In this document: positions 49,918 through 58,514 of the stretch, in pieces
Layout: each line of letters starts with the position of its first letter
Numbering within the stretch: the first letter of the stretch is position 1
Assembly: GCA_902798685.1 (NCBI GenBank)
Contig: CADBXO010000009.1
Location: 1-58,514 of the forward strand
Reading direction: 5' to 3'
DNA length: 58,514 nucleotides
Source of the DNA: an uncultured Bacteroidales bacterium
GTDB lineage: Bacteria; Bacteroidota; Bacteroidia; Bacteroidales; Bacteroidaceae
Position numbers and translations under genes: made by a program
Notes under the pieces: model-generated
What the model saw: the letters and a program-made list of their open reading frames with translations, nothing else
Databases searched by the model: none
What the model was told of the DNA's origin: nothing

Positions 49918-51183
49918 ATGGCATCACCAAGAGCTTCGTGGGCATGGGTACCCACACTGTATTTTGCCGAAGGACTACCTTACGTGCTGGTCGTTACGGT
50001 ATCGGCCATCATGTTCAAGCAACTGGGTATAAGCAATGCCGATGTGGCATTGTATACCAGTTGGCTTTATCTGCCGTGGGTGATCAAACCGTTCTGGAGC
50101 CCGTTTGTGGATCTGGTCAAGACCAAGCGCTGGTGGCTGCTGCTCACACAGCTGATTCTGGGAGCAGGTCTGGCCGGCGTGGCATTGACGCTCAACACCA
50201 CCAACTTCTTCAAATGGTCACTTGCCATCATGTGGCTGCTGGCGTTCAGTTCGGCCACACATGACATCTCCATCGACGGATTCTACATGCTTGGTCTGGA
50301 CGAGGGCGAGCAGTCCCTGTTCGTGGGTATACGTAACACAGCCTACCGTATAGCAATGATTGCCGGCCAGGGAGGTCTCCTGATTCTGGTAGGACAGTTT
50401 GAGAAGATGTTCGGATCAACCGTACGCGCCTGGAGTCTGGGATTCCTGGTCGCCGGCGGTCTGATGATACTGCTCTGGCTCTATCACTCCTATATCCTGC
50501 CCCACCCGGTGGCAGACTGCACCATAGGCATATCCGGCAGCAATATCCTCAAGGAGTTCGGAATGACATTCGTGAGCTATTTCAAGAAACCGAATATCCT
50601 GCCCGCACTGCTTTTCATACTGCTGTTCCGTTTCCCCGAGGCACAGCTGGGTAAGATAGCCCCTCTGTTCCTGGTCGATGATGCCGCAGCAGGAGGTCTG
50701 GCCCTTACCACGGGTCAGGTAGGTTTTGCACAGGGTACACTGGGAGTCATCGGACTTCTGTTGGGTGGTATCCTGGGCGGAATCACACTGTCCCGTTTCG
50801 GACTCAAGAAATGCATCTGGTATATGGTTGCAGCCATTTCGGTTCCTGACCTGGTATATGTATACCTGAGCTGGTTCCCCACACATAACATGGCTCTGGT
50901 AAGCACCTGCATATTCATTGAGCAGATGGGATACGGATTCGGCTTCACGGCATACACACTGTTCCTGATGTACTTTGCACGCGGAGAACACCAGACATCA
51001 CACTATGCCATCAGCACCGGAATCATGGCCCTTGGCATGATGCTGCCCGGCATGATATCCGGAATGCTCCAGGAAAGCATGGGATACCGCACATTCTTTA
51101 TCTGGGTTATAGCCTGCTGCGCCGTAACCTGTGCAGTATCGGCAATTATCAAATATGAACCTGATTTTGGAAAGAAACAATGA
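49918..51183 (+). CDS. AmpG-like major-facilitator transporter
   Basis: 421 residues with about 12 membrane segments. The N-terminus, PTLYFAEGLPYVLVVTVSAIMFKQLGISNADVALYTSW, and PWVIKPFWSPFVDLVKTKRWW match AmpG/PAT-type permeases, which in Gram-negative bacteria import anhydromuropeptides from the periplasm. ATG begins immediately after the flavodoxin TAA. The next gene, a BadF-type sugar kinase, overlaps by 4 bases, so uptake and phosphorylation of a wall-derived amino sugar is a coherent reading. Other PAT substrates are possible. Confidence 0.82.
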   Translation: MASPRASWAWVPTLYFAEGLPYVLVVTVSAIMFKQLGISNADVALYTSWLYLPWVIKPFWSPFVDLVKTKRWWLLLTQLILGAGLAGVALTLNTTNFFKWSLAIMWLLAFSSATHDISIDGFYMLGLDEGEQSLFVGIRNTAYRIAMIAGQGGLLILVGQFEKMFGSTVRAWSLGFLVAGGLMILLWLYHSYILPHPVADCTIGISGSNILKEFGMTFVSYFKKPNILPALLFILLFRFPEAQLGKIAPLFLVDDAAAGGLALTTGQVGFAQGTLGVIGLLLGGILGGITLSRFGLKKCIWYMVAAISVPDLVYVYLSWFPTHNMALVSTCIFIEQMGYGFGFTAYTLFLMYFARGEHQTSHYAISTGIMALGMMLPGMISGMLQESMGYRTFFIWVIACCAVTCAVSAIIKYEPDFGKKQ

Positions 51184-52034
51184 AACTTGTAGTTGACAGC
51201 GGCTCCACCAAGACCGATTGGGGATTCTTCAGTACCGTATATGACCTGAAGGCTGTAAAGACGCAGGGTATCAATCCCTGTCATCAGAGTGAAGAGGAGA
51301 TAAGAGGCATTATACGTAACGAGTTGCTGCCCAATACACAGAACATAGACTTGGCTGCAATAAGCGAGGTATTCTACTACGGTGCAGGATGTGCCACAGA
51401 GTCCATCTGCGCCCAAATGGCCGCCCTGCTCAAGGAGTTCATACCCAACGCCGCCATTGCAGTTGACAGCGATATGCTGGGAGCCGCACGCGCCCTGTGC
51501 GGTCATGCCGAGGGTGTAGCATGCGTACTTGGCACCGGCTCCAACTCATGCCTTTACAACGGTAAGGAGATCGTTGACCAGGTACCGTCACTGGGTTATA
51601 TCCTGGGTGACGAAGGCAGCAGTGCCGCACTGGGACGCCGCCTGATCGGCGACTGCCTTAAGCGCCAGCTGCCCGAGGCCGTAAGCCGCGAATTCCTGGA
51701 GCGTTACTCCCTGACAAAGGAGAGCATCATTGAGAGCGTTTACCGCAAGCCCCTGCCCAACAGGTTCATTGCCGGTTTCGCGCCGTTCGTATATGAGAAA
51801 CGCTCCGTACCGGAGGTTCACAAGATGATAATCCAGTGCTTCTCGGAGTTCTTCACCCGCAACGTGATAAACTACCACAAGCCGTGGCTGCCCGTACATT
51901 TCGTGGGCTCACTCGCAGGCAGTTTTGCCGATGAGTTGAAGGAGACGGCCGATTCGCTCGGAATGACAATAGGAAAGATTGAGACCAGCCCCATGAACGG
52001 ACTGGTGGATTACCACGCAACAGACAGGGCGTAA
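51180..52034 (+). CDS. BadF/BadG-type N-acetylhexosamine kinase (GlcNAc/MurNAc kinase-like)
   Basis: 284 residues of the ASKHA fold. Phosphate motif 1 is VVDSGSTKTDWGF, the middle region has FYYGAGCATES and AIAVDSDMLGAARALCG, and the adenosine part is CVLGTGSNSCLYNG with LGYILGDEGSSAALGRRLIG. The family contains eukaryotic GlcNAc kinase and bacterial MurK, which phosphorylates MurNAc and GlcNAc at C6. The AmpG-like transporter upstream (ATGA overlap) supports a recycling role. Its 3' end overlaps the convergent phosphopantetheinyl transferase gene by 25 bases. Confidence 0.85.
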   Translation: MKLVVDSGSTKTDWGFFSTVYDLKAVKTQGINPCHQSEEEIRGIIRNELLPNTQNIDLAAISEVFYYGAGCATESICAQMAALLKEFIPNAAIAVDSDMLGAARALCGHAEGVACVLGTGSNSCLYNGKEIVDQVPSLGYILGDEGSSAALGRRLIGDCLKRQLPEAVSREFLERYSLTKESIIESVYRKPLPNRFIAGFAPFVYEKRSVPEVHKMIIQCFSEFFTRNVINYHKPWLPVHFVGSLAGSFADELKETADSLGMTIGKIETSPMNGLVDYHATDRA

Positions 52035-52576
52035 CCCTTTTCGTGATTGATTTTGGTGCCGGTGGTAACACCGCCGGACAGTATATGATGCAGGTTATCG
52101 GTTATTCCGGTACCCTGCATTTTAAATACCGCCTCCTTGCATGTCCATAGCGAGGCGAATTTCTCTTGGGGTGCTTCCGATGAAAGTATGGCGGCCTTCT
52201 CGTCGGGATTCATGGTCTTGTCAAGCAAACCGTCACTGAAGTGGCGGAAAGACTCCACGTCAATACCCACAGGACTGTCGCTGACAGCAACTGCAATGGC
52301 CTTCTGGCAATGACTTATGCTGAAATGGATATCGGGATGAGCTGTCAGGAAAGGTTTGCCGTGCTCGGTGGTCTCCATGCTGAATTCATCCAGTCCGAAC
52401 TCTTCTTGAAGCAGTTCCGTAAGCATCAGATATGATTTGAGACATGCAAACCGCCCGAATGTATGCTTGAAACCGAGGGCAGTACTGCGGCGTGGTTCCG
52501 GTACCAATGGAAGCATACGCTCCACCTCGGCATCGGTGCAGAGGGACATGTCGTCAAAAACCGAAACGCGGATCAT
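52010..52576 (-). CDS. 4'-phosphopantetheinyl transferase (Sfp type)
   Basis: 188 residues. The Mg/CoA motif is PVGIDVESFRHFSD near residue 101 and the second motif is FASLWTCKEAVFKMQG near residue 140, matching the Sfp pattern GIDxE...WxxKEA. It attaches phosphopantetheine to carrier proteins of fatty-acid, polyketide or nonribosomal synthases. No carrier protein or synthase is visible in the window, so it may be the general holo-ACP synthase of this organism. It overlaps the ThrE-like gene by 4 bases. Confidence 0.9.
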   Translation of the reverse strand: MIRVSVFDDMSLCTDAEVERMLPLVPEPRRSTALGFKHTFGRFACLKSYLMLTELLQEEFGLDEFSMETTEHGKPFLTAHPDIHFSISHCQKAIAVAVSDSPVGIDVESFRHFSDGLLDKTMNPDEKAAILSSEAPQEKFASLWTCKEAVFKMQGTGITDNLHHILSGGVTTGTKINHEKGYALSVAW

Positions 52577-53820
52577 GCCTTCTTCTGGGCTATCTTGAAC
52601 ATACGCCCCGGAAGGCTAGTCACAAAGATGATGCCGAGAACTATGGCTACGGCAACTCCAAGAGCAGTGAAGCCTGTGGAAACTGCAGTTGACAGTTCCT
52701 TGTTCACTATGTAATAAACGGTCCAGAATATTCCGGCACCCGGAATAAGCGGGAACACACCGCATATCTGGAACACTATGACCGGACATTTGCGGTCAAC
52801 CGCCATGAATCTGGAAACCAGTACAACCACCAGAGTGGCTACGAAATTGGATTCGACCACAGTGGCACCTGCCAGTCGCAGCATCGCCAGATAAGCCATC
52901 CAGCCGATTGTGCTGCAAAAGCCCACATGGAAATATTCGCTGCGCGGGACTCCGTACAAAACCGCAAAGCCCACCGTACCGATAAACGCTGCTATCGCCT
53001 GGATAATCCAACCGGCAGTATCGGCACTTGTCTGCATTCCGTCCAGCACGATGATACCGTTCTCTATACGGCCGTCCACCAGGAAGGTAAGAGCCACACC
53101 GGCAGCGATACAGAAGAATACCGTCAGGGCATCTATCATTCGCGTGGAACCTGCAATGTAATCCTCATTGGCCAGGTCACGGATACCGTTAGTGAAGGGA
53201 ACACCGGGAATAAGAGGGATAAGTGAGCCGATGATCATGTTACCGGGATGCTCACCGAATCCTATGCGGATAAATACTACCGAAAGGCTTGTGGCCAGGA
53301 TACTTCCCAGAATGTTGGTGACAATCTTGGACATGCCGCGGCGGCTAACCAAAAGCACAAAGATATAGAGCAGCAGACCTGCTACGAAAGATGCAGCGCA
53401 GTCCAGAAGGCTGCCGCCGAATATGGCACAGAAAGCGCCGCTGCCCACAGCAGATCCCATGACCTGCTCCATGAAGGGCTTGGCTTTCATGTTCCTGATC
53501 TCGGCAAGACGCTCACGGGCTTCCTGAATGGTGCAGCCCCCCTTCTCAATGGCGCGTGAAAGGCGGTTTACTGCAACCACCTTCTCAAGCTGGGCGCCCT
53601 TGAAGGGGATGAACTCGACATTCGAGTAACGGTTTCCGCCCGAAGTCAGTATACCGTTACTGAGTACGAAGAAACGACCTGAATCAACACCGTAGTGACG
53701 GGTAATGCGCTCCATTGTCTCTTCCACACGGAAGATCTCGGCACCGTTCTCGAGCATTATATGCCCAGCCTCGGTTGCCACCTGCATCACATCAGTCAAC
53801 AGGTCATCCTTCTGGTCCAT
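52573..53820 (-). CDS. ThrE-type threonine/serine exporter (fused two-part form)
   Basis: 415 residues. The N-terminal soluble part, starting with an EAGHIMLENGAEIFRVEETMERI pattern, and the first membrane block match the ThrE/DUF1212 half. The second membrane block (residues ~275-410) matches the DUF3815/ThrE_2 half. About ten hydrophobic segments are present. Such fused proteins export threonine and serine. An acid-binding role or different substrate cannot be excluded. It overlaps the phosphopantetheinyl transferase gene. Confidence 0.86.
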   Translation of the reverse strand: MDQKDDLLTDVMQVATEAGHIMLENGAEIFRVEETMERITRHYGVDSGRFFVLSNGILTSGGNRYSNVEFIPFKGAQLEKVVAVNRLSRAIEKGGCTIQEARERLAEIRNMKAKPFMEQVMGSAVGSGAFCAIFGGSLLDCAASFVAGLLLYIFVLLVSRRGMSKIVTNILGSILATSLSVVFIRIGFGEHPGNMIIGSLIPLIPGVPFTNGIRDLANEDYIAGSTRMIDALTVFFCIAAGVALTFLVDGRIENGIIVLDGMQTSADTAGWIIQAIAAFIGTVGFAVLYGVPRSEYFHVGFCSTIGWMAYLAMLRLAGATVVESNFVATLVVVLVSRFMAVDRKCPVIVFQICGVFPLIPGAGIFWTVYYIVNKELSTAVSTGFTALGVAVAIVLGIIFVTSLPGRMFKIAQKKA

Positions 53821-53822
53821 CT

Positions 53823-55304
53823 TTACTTGCCGTTAGGGAAATACTTCTTCTTTACCGGGTCACAGGTCAGGCCCACGCCCAGTTTGCGGAAAATCTTTCG
53901 GTCAACCTCACTGAGCAGTACGGTACAGTGAACCTGACAGCCGCGGAGCTCAGGCAGCATATCCAACGCCTTGCGGCAGTTGTCATCCTGCTGGCTCAGA
54001 ATTGAGAGAGCAACAAGAACCTCATCAGTATGCAGACGCGGGTTGTTACCGTGCAGGTAATCCACCTTGGTCTTCTGGATAGGCTCTATCATGTTCTGAG
54101 GAATGAGCTTTACGTTATGGTCAATACCGGCCAGATGCTTGGTTGCATTGAGTATCAGTGCAGCACTCGGGCCGAGCAGAGATGTAGTCTTGGATGTTAT
54201 GATAGTGCCATCGGACAACTCCATGGCGGCAGCCGGTACTCCGGTTTCCTCCTGACGCTCCTTGGCAGCAACGGTGGTGCGGCGTGTGGCTGTAGAGATT
54301 CCGGCCTTGTTCATGAGCAGGGCAATCTTGTTGACCTCGGTCTCACTGTTCTTGCCGCTGGCCATATCGTTAAGGGCTGTGTAGTAACGGCGAATCACCT
54401 CATCCTTGGCGGCACGGCAGCAGACCTCATCATCGCTGATGCAGAAACCGGCCATGTTTACGCCCATATCGGTAGGTGACTTATACGGATTCTCACCATA
54501 GATTCCCTTGAAGAGTGCATCGAGCACAGGGAATATCTCAATGTCACGGTTGTAGTTGACGGTGGTCTTGCCGTAAGCCTCAAGATGGAACGGGTCAATC
54601 ATGTTCACATCGTCAAGGTCAGCGGTAGCGGCCTCATATGCTATGTTTACGGGATGGTTCAACGGCAGGTTCCAGATGGGGAATGTCTCAAACTTGGCAT
54701 AGCCGGCCTTGACACCGTGTTTCTGCTCCTGATAGAGCTGGCTCAGGCAGACCGCCATCTTGCCGCTTCCGGGACCGGGAGCTGTGACAACGACCAGAGG
54801 ACGTGACGTAACCACATAATCGTTACGGCCGAATCCCTCATCGGATGCAATAAGAGCTACATTATTGGGGTAACCTTCGATGATATAGTGAACGTAGGTC
54901 ACAATACCCAGACGTTTCAGGCGCTCGCGGAATGCATCGGCACTGGCCTGTCCGTTGTAGTGGGTGATAACCACTGAGCCCACCAGAAGACCGCGGCTCT
55001 GGAACTCCTCACGCAGACGCAGAACGTCCATGTCATAGGTAATACCCAGGTCACTGCGAACCTTGTTCTTCTCAATGTCAACGGCACTGATCACAATAAT
55101 GATCTCAGCGTATTCGCTCAGCTGGTTGAGCATACGCAACTTACTGTCAGGCTGGAAACCGGGAAGGACGCGGCTGGCGTGGTGATCGTCGAAGAGCTTG
55201 CCTCCGAACTCAAGATAAAGCTTGTCGCCGAACTGAGCTATGCGCTCCTTAATGTGTTCGGACTGTATCCTAAGATACTTGTCGTTGTCAAATCCGTATA
55301 TCAT
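53823..55304 (-). CDS. DUF1846 (UPF0371) protein
   Basis: 493 residues from the ATG at 55304, which gives the standard start MIYGFDNDKYLRIQSEHI; an upstream start at 55370 would overlap the promoter. A TAACTTTG box lies 9 bases before the ATG on this strand. Typical features are LGITYDMDVLRLREEF, VVTAPGPGSGKMAVCLSQLY near residue 170 (phosphate-loop-like) and HLEAYGKTTVNYNRDIEIFP near residue 240. The length fits the family, whose structure is known but whose function is not. It is separated by two bases from the ThrE-like gene. Confidence 0.85.
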   Translation of the reverse strand: MIYGFDNDKYLRIQSEHIKERIAQFGDKLYLEFGGKLFDDHHASRVLPGFQPDSKLRMLNQLSEYAEIIIVISAVDIEKNKVRSDLGITYDMDVLRLREEFQSRGLLVGSVVITHYNGQASADAFRERLKRLGIVTYVHYIIEGYPNNVALIASDEGFGRNDYVVTSRPLVVVTAPGPGSGKMAVCLSQLYQEQKHGVKAGYAKFETFPIWNLPLNHPVNIAYEAATADLDDVNMIDPFHLEAYGKTTVNYNRDIEIFPVLDALFKGIYGENPYKSPTDMGVNMAGFCISDDEVCCRAAKDEVIRRYYTALNDMASGKNSETEVNKIALLMNKAGISTATRRTTVAAKERQEETGVPAAAMELSDGTIITSKTTSLLGPSAALILNATKHLAGIDHNVKLIPQNMIEPIQKTKVDYLHGNNPRLHTDEVLVALSILSQQDDNCRKALDMLPELRGCQVHCTVLLSEVDRKIFRKLGVGLTCDPVKKKYFPNGK

Positions 55305-55313
55305 AACGGATTG

Positions 55314-55321
55314 CAAAGTTA
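55314..55321 (-). promoter_or_regulatory. -7 box for the DUF1846 gene
   Basis: Minus-strand TAACTTTG fits TAnnTTTG and ends 9 bases before the ATG, implying a near-leaderless transcript. The divergent box 55343-55350 lies close by. Confidence 0.5.
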
Positions 55322-55342
55322 ATAACTTATCCACATTTTTAC

Positions 55343-55350
55343 TACTTTTG
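55343..55350 (+). promoter_or_regulatory. -7 box for the macroglobulin-like gene
   Basis: TACTTTTG fits TAnnTTTG, 20 bases before the ATG at 55371. No clear -33 box was found. Confidence 0.5.
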
Positions 55351-55370
55351 TCACAACAAAAAAAGACCAT

Positions 55371-57956
55371 ATGCTAACCAGATTCTCCCTGTTATTATTG
55401 TCGCTGATGATTGCGGCTGCCCCCTGCATGGGACAGTCCGCAAAAGTGGAATCCCTGATGAAATATGCCGGCAACATCCATCAGTTCAACTCCCTTTTTC
55501 CCCAGGAGAAAGTATATCTGCAGTTTGACAACACGTCATACTACACCGGCGAGACCATCTGGTTCAAGGCATTCGTAACAAGCGCCTCTACACTGGGACG
55601 CGCCCAGAGCAAGGTTCTCTATGTTGACCTGCTCTCACCTACCGGAGTAGTGCTCAAGCAGGAAAAGCTCAAGATAGTTGCAGGCCAGGCTGACGGATCA
55701 TTCGCCCTGCTGGACGCCTCCACCGGCCAGGCACGTGAAAAGCGCGGCGTACTGGAGTATCCCAGCGGTTTCTATGAGGTCCGTGCATACACCAGTTACA
55801 TGCTCAACTTTGACAGAAACATAATGTTCTCAAGAGTCCTGGCCGTATATGACCCGCCCAAGCAGGAGGGCAACTATTACGAGTCAAGCCCTGTTATCAC
55901 CATAAAGAGGTCCGATGCCCCCGAATTCCGTCCCAAGACTGAGAAACTGCGTAAAATAAACGCCTCATTCTACCCCGAGGGAGGTCATCTTATCATGGAC
56001 AAGGAGTGCCGCGTAGCCTTTAAGGTCACTGATGACACAGGATTCGGAATAGATGCCACAGGACAGGTTGAGGGAAAGGACATCACATTCAGCACCATCC
56101 ATGACGGAATGGGCTGGTTCACCTTTACACCGCAGGAGAAACGCAATAAGGTTCAGATAACCGTAGACGGAACCACCCGTTCTTTTGACCTCCCGCAGGC
56201 CGAACCGTTCGGTTTTGTCATGACGGTAGATCCACTGGGATCAGACAGTATAATAGTCAAGGTCAACGGAACCCAGGGCCTGTCAGGAATGACACTGGGC
56301 TTGGGACTCACCTGCCGCGGCGAACTTATGGACTTTGGAACTGTCGAGAGCGGTCCCGCCCCCGCCGAGCATATCATTTCCCTGCACGGAGTACCCGAAG
56401 GAGTATGCCGCATATATCTGTTCGACAAGAACGGAATCAACTACTCCAGCCGTTCATTCTACCATCGGAGCAAAGTCACCAAAGCCCCGGTGCTGAAGAT
56501 GACGACCGACAAGGAGAGTTACGGACCTTTTGAGAAGATAACTCTTGACTTCTCCCTGAGTGACAAGGACAATCCGTTCCGCGACCGTTTCTGCCTGTCT
56601 GTACGTGATTCGCGCACCCAGAACAACGCCTACACCGATGACTTGAGGACATCCATGCTGTTGTCATCGGACCTTAAGGGTTTCATCGAACACCCGTCCT
56701 GGTATTTTGATTCCGATGCCCCCGAACGCGACCAGGCTCTGGACCTGCTCTGCCTTGTACAGGGCTGGGAACGCTATGACTGGGACATCATGACCGGCCA
56801 GAAGAAATTCGCCGAAAGACACCGTATGGAAGAGAGCCTGACCCTTAACGGCTGGATACTCAACTCATCGGGCAAAAAGAAGATGAAAGACGTTGAAGTA
56901 AGCGCGGCGCTGGTTCCTCAGGACAGGTCACAGACTGAAGTTTACTACTATAAGACCGACACCATGGGTTACTTCGGTTTTGACATAGGAGTCGAGTTCT
57001 ACGACAAGGCCAAGTTCACCATCAATGCCCAGACAGACCGCGAACGTCTTATCGGAACCAGTGCCCGAATTCAGATTGACCGTCCCACATCACCTGCGCC
57101 AAGGGCCTACACCCCGGGCGAACTGGTGTTTACAGGCATTAAGGGCAAAGACCCGAAGAAGAAATCCAAGAATCAGGAAGAGGAGAACCCGTACCCTACA
57201 GTCATCAATATCGAGACCGGATTCCTGCTGCCCGATGTGGACATAGATGAGGAGCGCATGTATATAGACTATTTCACTTTTACAGCCTTTGACGTAGCCA
57301 AGGACGTGGAGATAGAACTAGACAAAGGCGACTACACAACAGACCTTATGGGCTATCTTCTTGACAAGGGCTATGAGGTGGTGCTCAGCGACAGCGGCCC
57401 CGGCATAGGCTCGATAAACGGATGGGAGCCGTTCTTCTACATCCACAACGACAAGAAGTATCTGTATCAGGGCGTATACGGATCGCCCGGTGCTATCGAC
57501 ACCAAGGACATAAAGAGCATCATTGTTTTCGACAGACCTATGTTCCTCATGAACATCCTGACCCAATGCTCTCTCTATCAGGATTATCTGAACTCCACAA
57601 TACAGGAAATATTCGGCGAAGACCTTTACAGGCGACTGGTGCTGGTTGATGTCCGTATCAAGGATGAAGCCGAACTGAGCACCCGCGATGATATCTTCAA
57701 GATAAACAAGCGCATAACCACCGTTGACGGTTATTCGAGACCCTACATGTTCTACTCACCCGAGTACCCCGAGGGTCCCATTTTCGGTGATGTCGATTAC
57801 CGCCGCACCCTTTACTGGAACCCCAACGTAGTAACCGACGAGGAGGGAAAGGCTAAGGTTGAGTTCTACAACAACTCAATCACCAAACGCTTCAGCGTGG
57901 AGGCAGCGGGCATTACATCGGCCGGCGTTCCTTACGTCCTGGAGTCGGGATTCTGA
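55371..57956 (+). CDS. Secreted macroglobulin-like (MG2-type) surface protein
   Basis: 861 residues with a signal peptide (MLTRFSLLLLSLMIAAAPCMGQ). The early segment QEKVYLQFDNTSYYTGETIWFKAFVTSA is the MG2-type motif shared with bacterial alpha-2-macroglobulins, and several more immunoglobulin-like segments follow (residues ~60-480). A linker with basic repeats (KGKDPKKKSKNQEEEN) is near residue 595. The C-terminal part ends with RRTLYWNPNVVTDEEGKAKV and EFYNNS, a conserved Bacteroidetes ending. No thioester CXEQ motif was seen, so it is not a classical protease trap. Function unknown. Confidence 0.75.
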   Translation: MLTRFSLLLLSLMIAAAPCMGQSAKVESLMKYAGNIHQFNSLFPQEKVYLQFDNTSYYTGETIWFKAFVTSASTLGRAQSKVLYVDLLSPTGVVLKQEKLKIVAGQADGSFALLDASTGQAREKRGVLEYPSGFYEVRAYTSYMLNFDRNIMFSRVLAVYDPPKQEGNYYESSPVITIKRSDAPEFRPKTEKLRKINASFYPEGGHLIMDKECRVAFKVTDDTGFGIDATGQVEGKDITFSTIHDGMGWFTFTPQEKRNKVQITVDGTTRSFDLPQAEPFGFVMTVDPLGSDSIIVKVNGTQGLSGMTLGLGLTCRGELMDFGTVESGPAPAEHIISLHGVPEGVCRIYLFDKNGINYSSRSFYHRSKVTKAPVLKMTTDKESYGPFEKITLDFSLSDKDNPFRDRFCLSVRDSRTQNNAYTDDLRTSMLLSSDLKGFIEHPSWYFDSDAPERDQALDLLCLVQGWERYDWDIMTGQKKFAERHRMEESLTLNGWILNSSGKKKMKDVEVSAALVPQDRSQTEVYYYKTDTMGYFGFDIGVEFYDKAKFTINAQTDRERLIGTSARIQIDRPTSPAPRAYTPGELVFTGIKGKDPKKKSKNQEEENPYPTVINIETGFLLPDVDIDEERMYIDYFTFTAFDVAKDVEIELDKGDYTTDLMGYLLDKGYEVVLSDSGPGIGSINGWEPFFYIHNDKKYLYQGVYGSPGAIDTKDIKSIIVFDRPMFLMNILTQCSLYQDYLNSTIQEIFGEDLYRRLVLVDVRIKDEAELSTRDDIFKINKRITTVDGYSRPYMFYSPEYPEGPIFGDVDYRRTLYWNPNVVTDEEGKAKVEFYNNSITKRFSVEAAGITSAGVPYVLESGF

Positions 57957-58107
57957 GCGTATCCTGCAGATTTACTTTAATTTTTGAACCGATTTCGCTT
58001 TATTTAAATAATAAAGTGCTATCTTTGCGCCCGCTAAGTGCCCAAGGGGCCTTGGCATGTGTTTACAACATATTGTCTAACTTTATCTTAGTTTCAAAAT
58101 TTAACTA
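57957..58107 (+). promoter_or_regulatory. rpsA leader: promoter and possible hairpin
   Basis: TATCTTTG at 58020-58027 is the -7 box. The predicted RNA start (~58034) is followed by a hairpin at 58039-58057 with stem CCAAG/CTTGG and loop GGGC, then about 50 bases to the ATG. The leader is long compared with other genes here, so autogenous control is possible. Confidence 0.5.
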
Positions 58108-58514
58108 ATGGAAGATTTAAAGAATGTAGCTCCCCTTCAGGAATTTGACTGGGATGCTTTTGAAAACGGAAGTGCCGCAGCAGGCATGTCAAAAGAGCAG
58201 CTCGAGCAGGCTTATGACGAGGTTGTCAACGGAACTGTCACAGCCATCAACAAGCGCGAGGTTATCGTAAACATCGGTTACAAGTCCGATGGTATCATCC
58301 CCATCAGCGAATTCCGCTACAACCCCGACCTCAAGGTAGGTGACGAAGTTGAGGTTTACATTGAGAACACAGAGGACAGGAAGGGTCAGCTGCTTCTGTC
58401 ACATAAGAAGGCTCGTGAGTCACGCTCATGGGACCGCGTGAACGAGGCTCTGGATTCACAGGAGATCGTAAAGGGTTACATCAAGTGCCGCACAAAGGGT
58501 GGTATGATTGTCGA
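58108..58514 (+). CDS. rpsA: 30S ribosomal protein S1, N-terminal part (runs off the window)
   Basis: 135 residues to the window edge. The start MEDLKNVAPLQEFDWDAFENG is followed by the first S1 domain: YDEVVNGTVTAINKREVIVNIGYKSDGIIPISEFR, DLKVGDEVEVYIENTEDRKGQLLLSHKKA and the beginning of domain 2, VKGYIKCRTKGGMIV. S1 binds single-stranded mRNA upstream of start codons on the 30S subunit and matters especially in Bacteroidetes, where Shine-Dalgarno sequences are rare. The rest of the gene lies beyond the window. Confidence 0.94.
   Translation, partial: MEDLKNVAPLQEFDWDAFENGSAAAGMSKEQLEQAYDEVVNGTVTAINKREVIVNIGYKSDGIIPISEFRYNPDLKVGDEVEVYIENTEDRKGQLLLSHKKARESRSWDRVNEALDSQEIVKGYIKCRTKGGMIV

Noticed and set aside
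1-58514. tRNA or rRNA genes
   Set aside because: No cloverleaf-like or rRNA-like stretch was recognised in the short intergenic gaps; a tRNAscan run would settle this.

Overview
The window looks like chromosomal DNA of a Bacteroidales bacterium (Bacteroides/Prevotella-like, roughly half GC by eye). The reasons are the TAnnTTTG promoter boxes in front of many genes, the near absence of Shine-Dalgarno sequences, many lipoproteins with a Cys after a short hydrophobic leader, and families typical of that order (DUF4837, a BspA-like repeat protein, a TonB-dependent receptor, DUF3667, the sigma-54 activator/lptE/TPR/secG block). No rRNA, tRNA, CRISPR array, integrase or transposase was seen. No gene-free stretch exceeds 300 bases.

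Layout. 1-8.3 kb: L-arabinose/pentose block (araA end, araB, secreted galM; rpiB and tkt on the other strand). It is interrupted by a GH43 gene and a membrane phosphoesterase, and this pair is bracketed by two inverted copies of a 140-bp element with 18-bp terminal inverted repeats. 8.4-14.5 kb: histidine acid phosphatase, ROK kinase and GT4 glycosyltransferase, then convergently secG-TPR-lptE-sigma-54 activator. 14.6-20.8 kb: EamA permease, a RelA-type synthetase with a degenerate hydrolase domain, an S9 peptidase and a secreted esterase, closed by a clear terminator and a 2.6-copy array of an 83-bp palindromic repeat. 21.1-28.5 kb (minus): rlmN, DUF4837 lipoprotein, pdxA, then five overlapping genes (nucleotidyltransferase, ATP-grasp, CDP-alcohol phosphotransferase, UPF0104 flippase-like protein, HAD phosphatase). 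These five look like one pathway for an envelope phosphodiester and are the best candidate for an undescribed system. 28.6-37.6 kb: a GT2 enzyme, a GalT/HIT-SpoIID fusion, a secreted leucine-rich-repeat protein on the opposite strand, an AmgK-like kinase fused to a RapZ C-terminal domain, a MurU-like nucleotidyltransferase and an AlkD-like protein; this suggests amino-sugar/peptidoglycan recycling. 37.6-47.6 kb: an M49-like protein that has lost a zinc ligand, two SLC13 transporters either side of a LysR regulator, a porin, an AraC regulator, and a TonB receptor with a small lipoprotein. 48-58.5 kb: DUF3667 and YbjQ proteins, a lipoprotein flavodoxin, an AmpG-like transporter with a BadF-type sugar kinase (a second likely recycling pair), a phosphopantetheinyl transferase, a ThrE-type exporter, DUF1846, a large macroglobulin-like surface protein, and the start of rpsA.

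Genes are tightly packed; many junctions are ATGA or TAATG overlaps that imply translational coupling. Functional calls rest on motifs read by eye; no database search was made.
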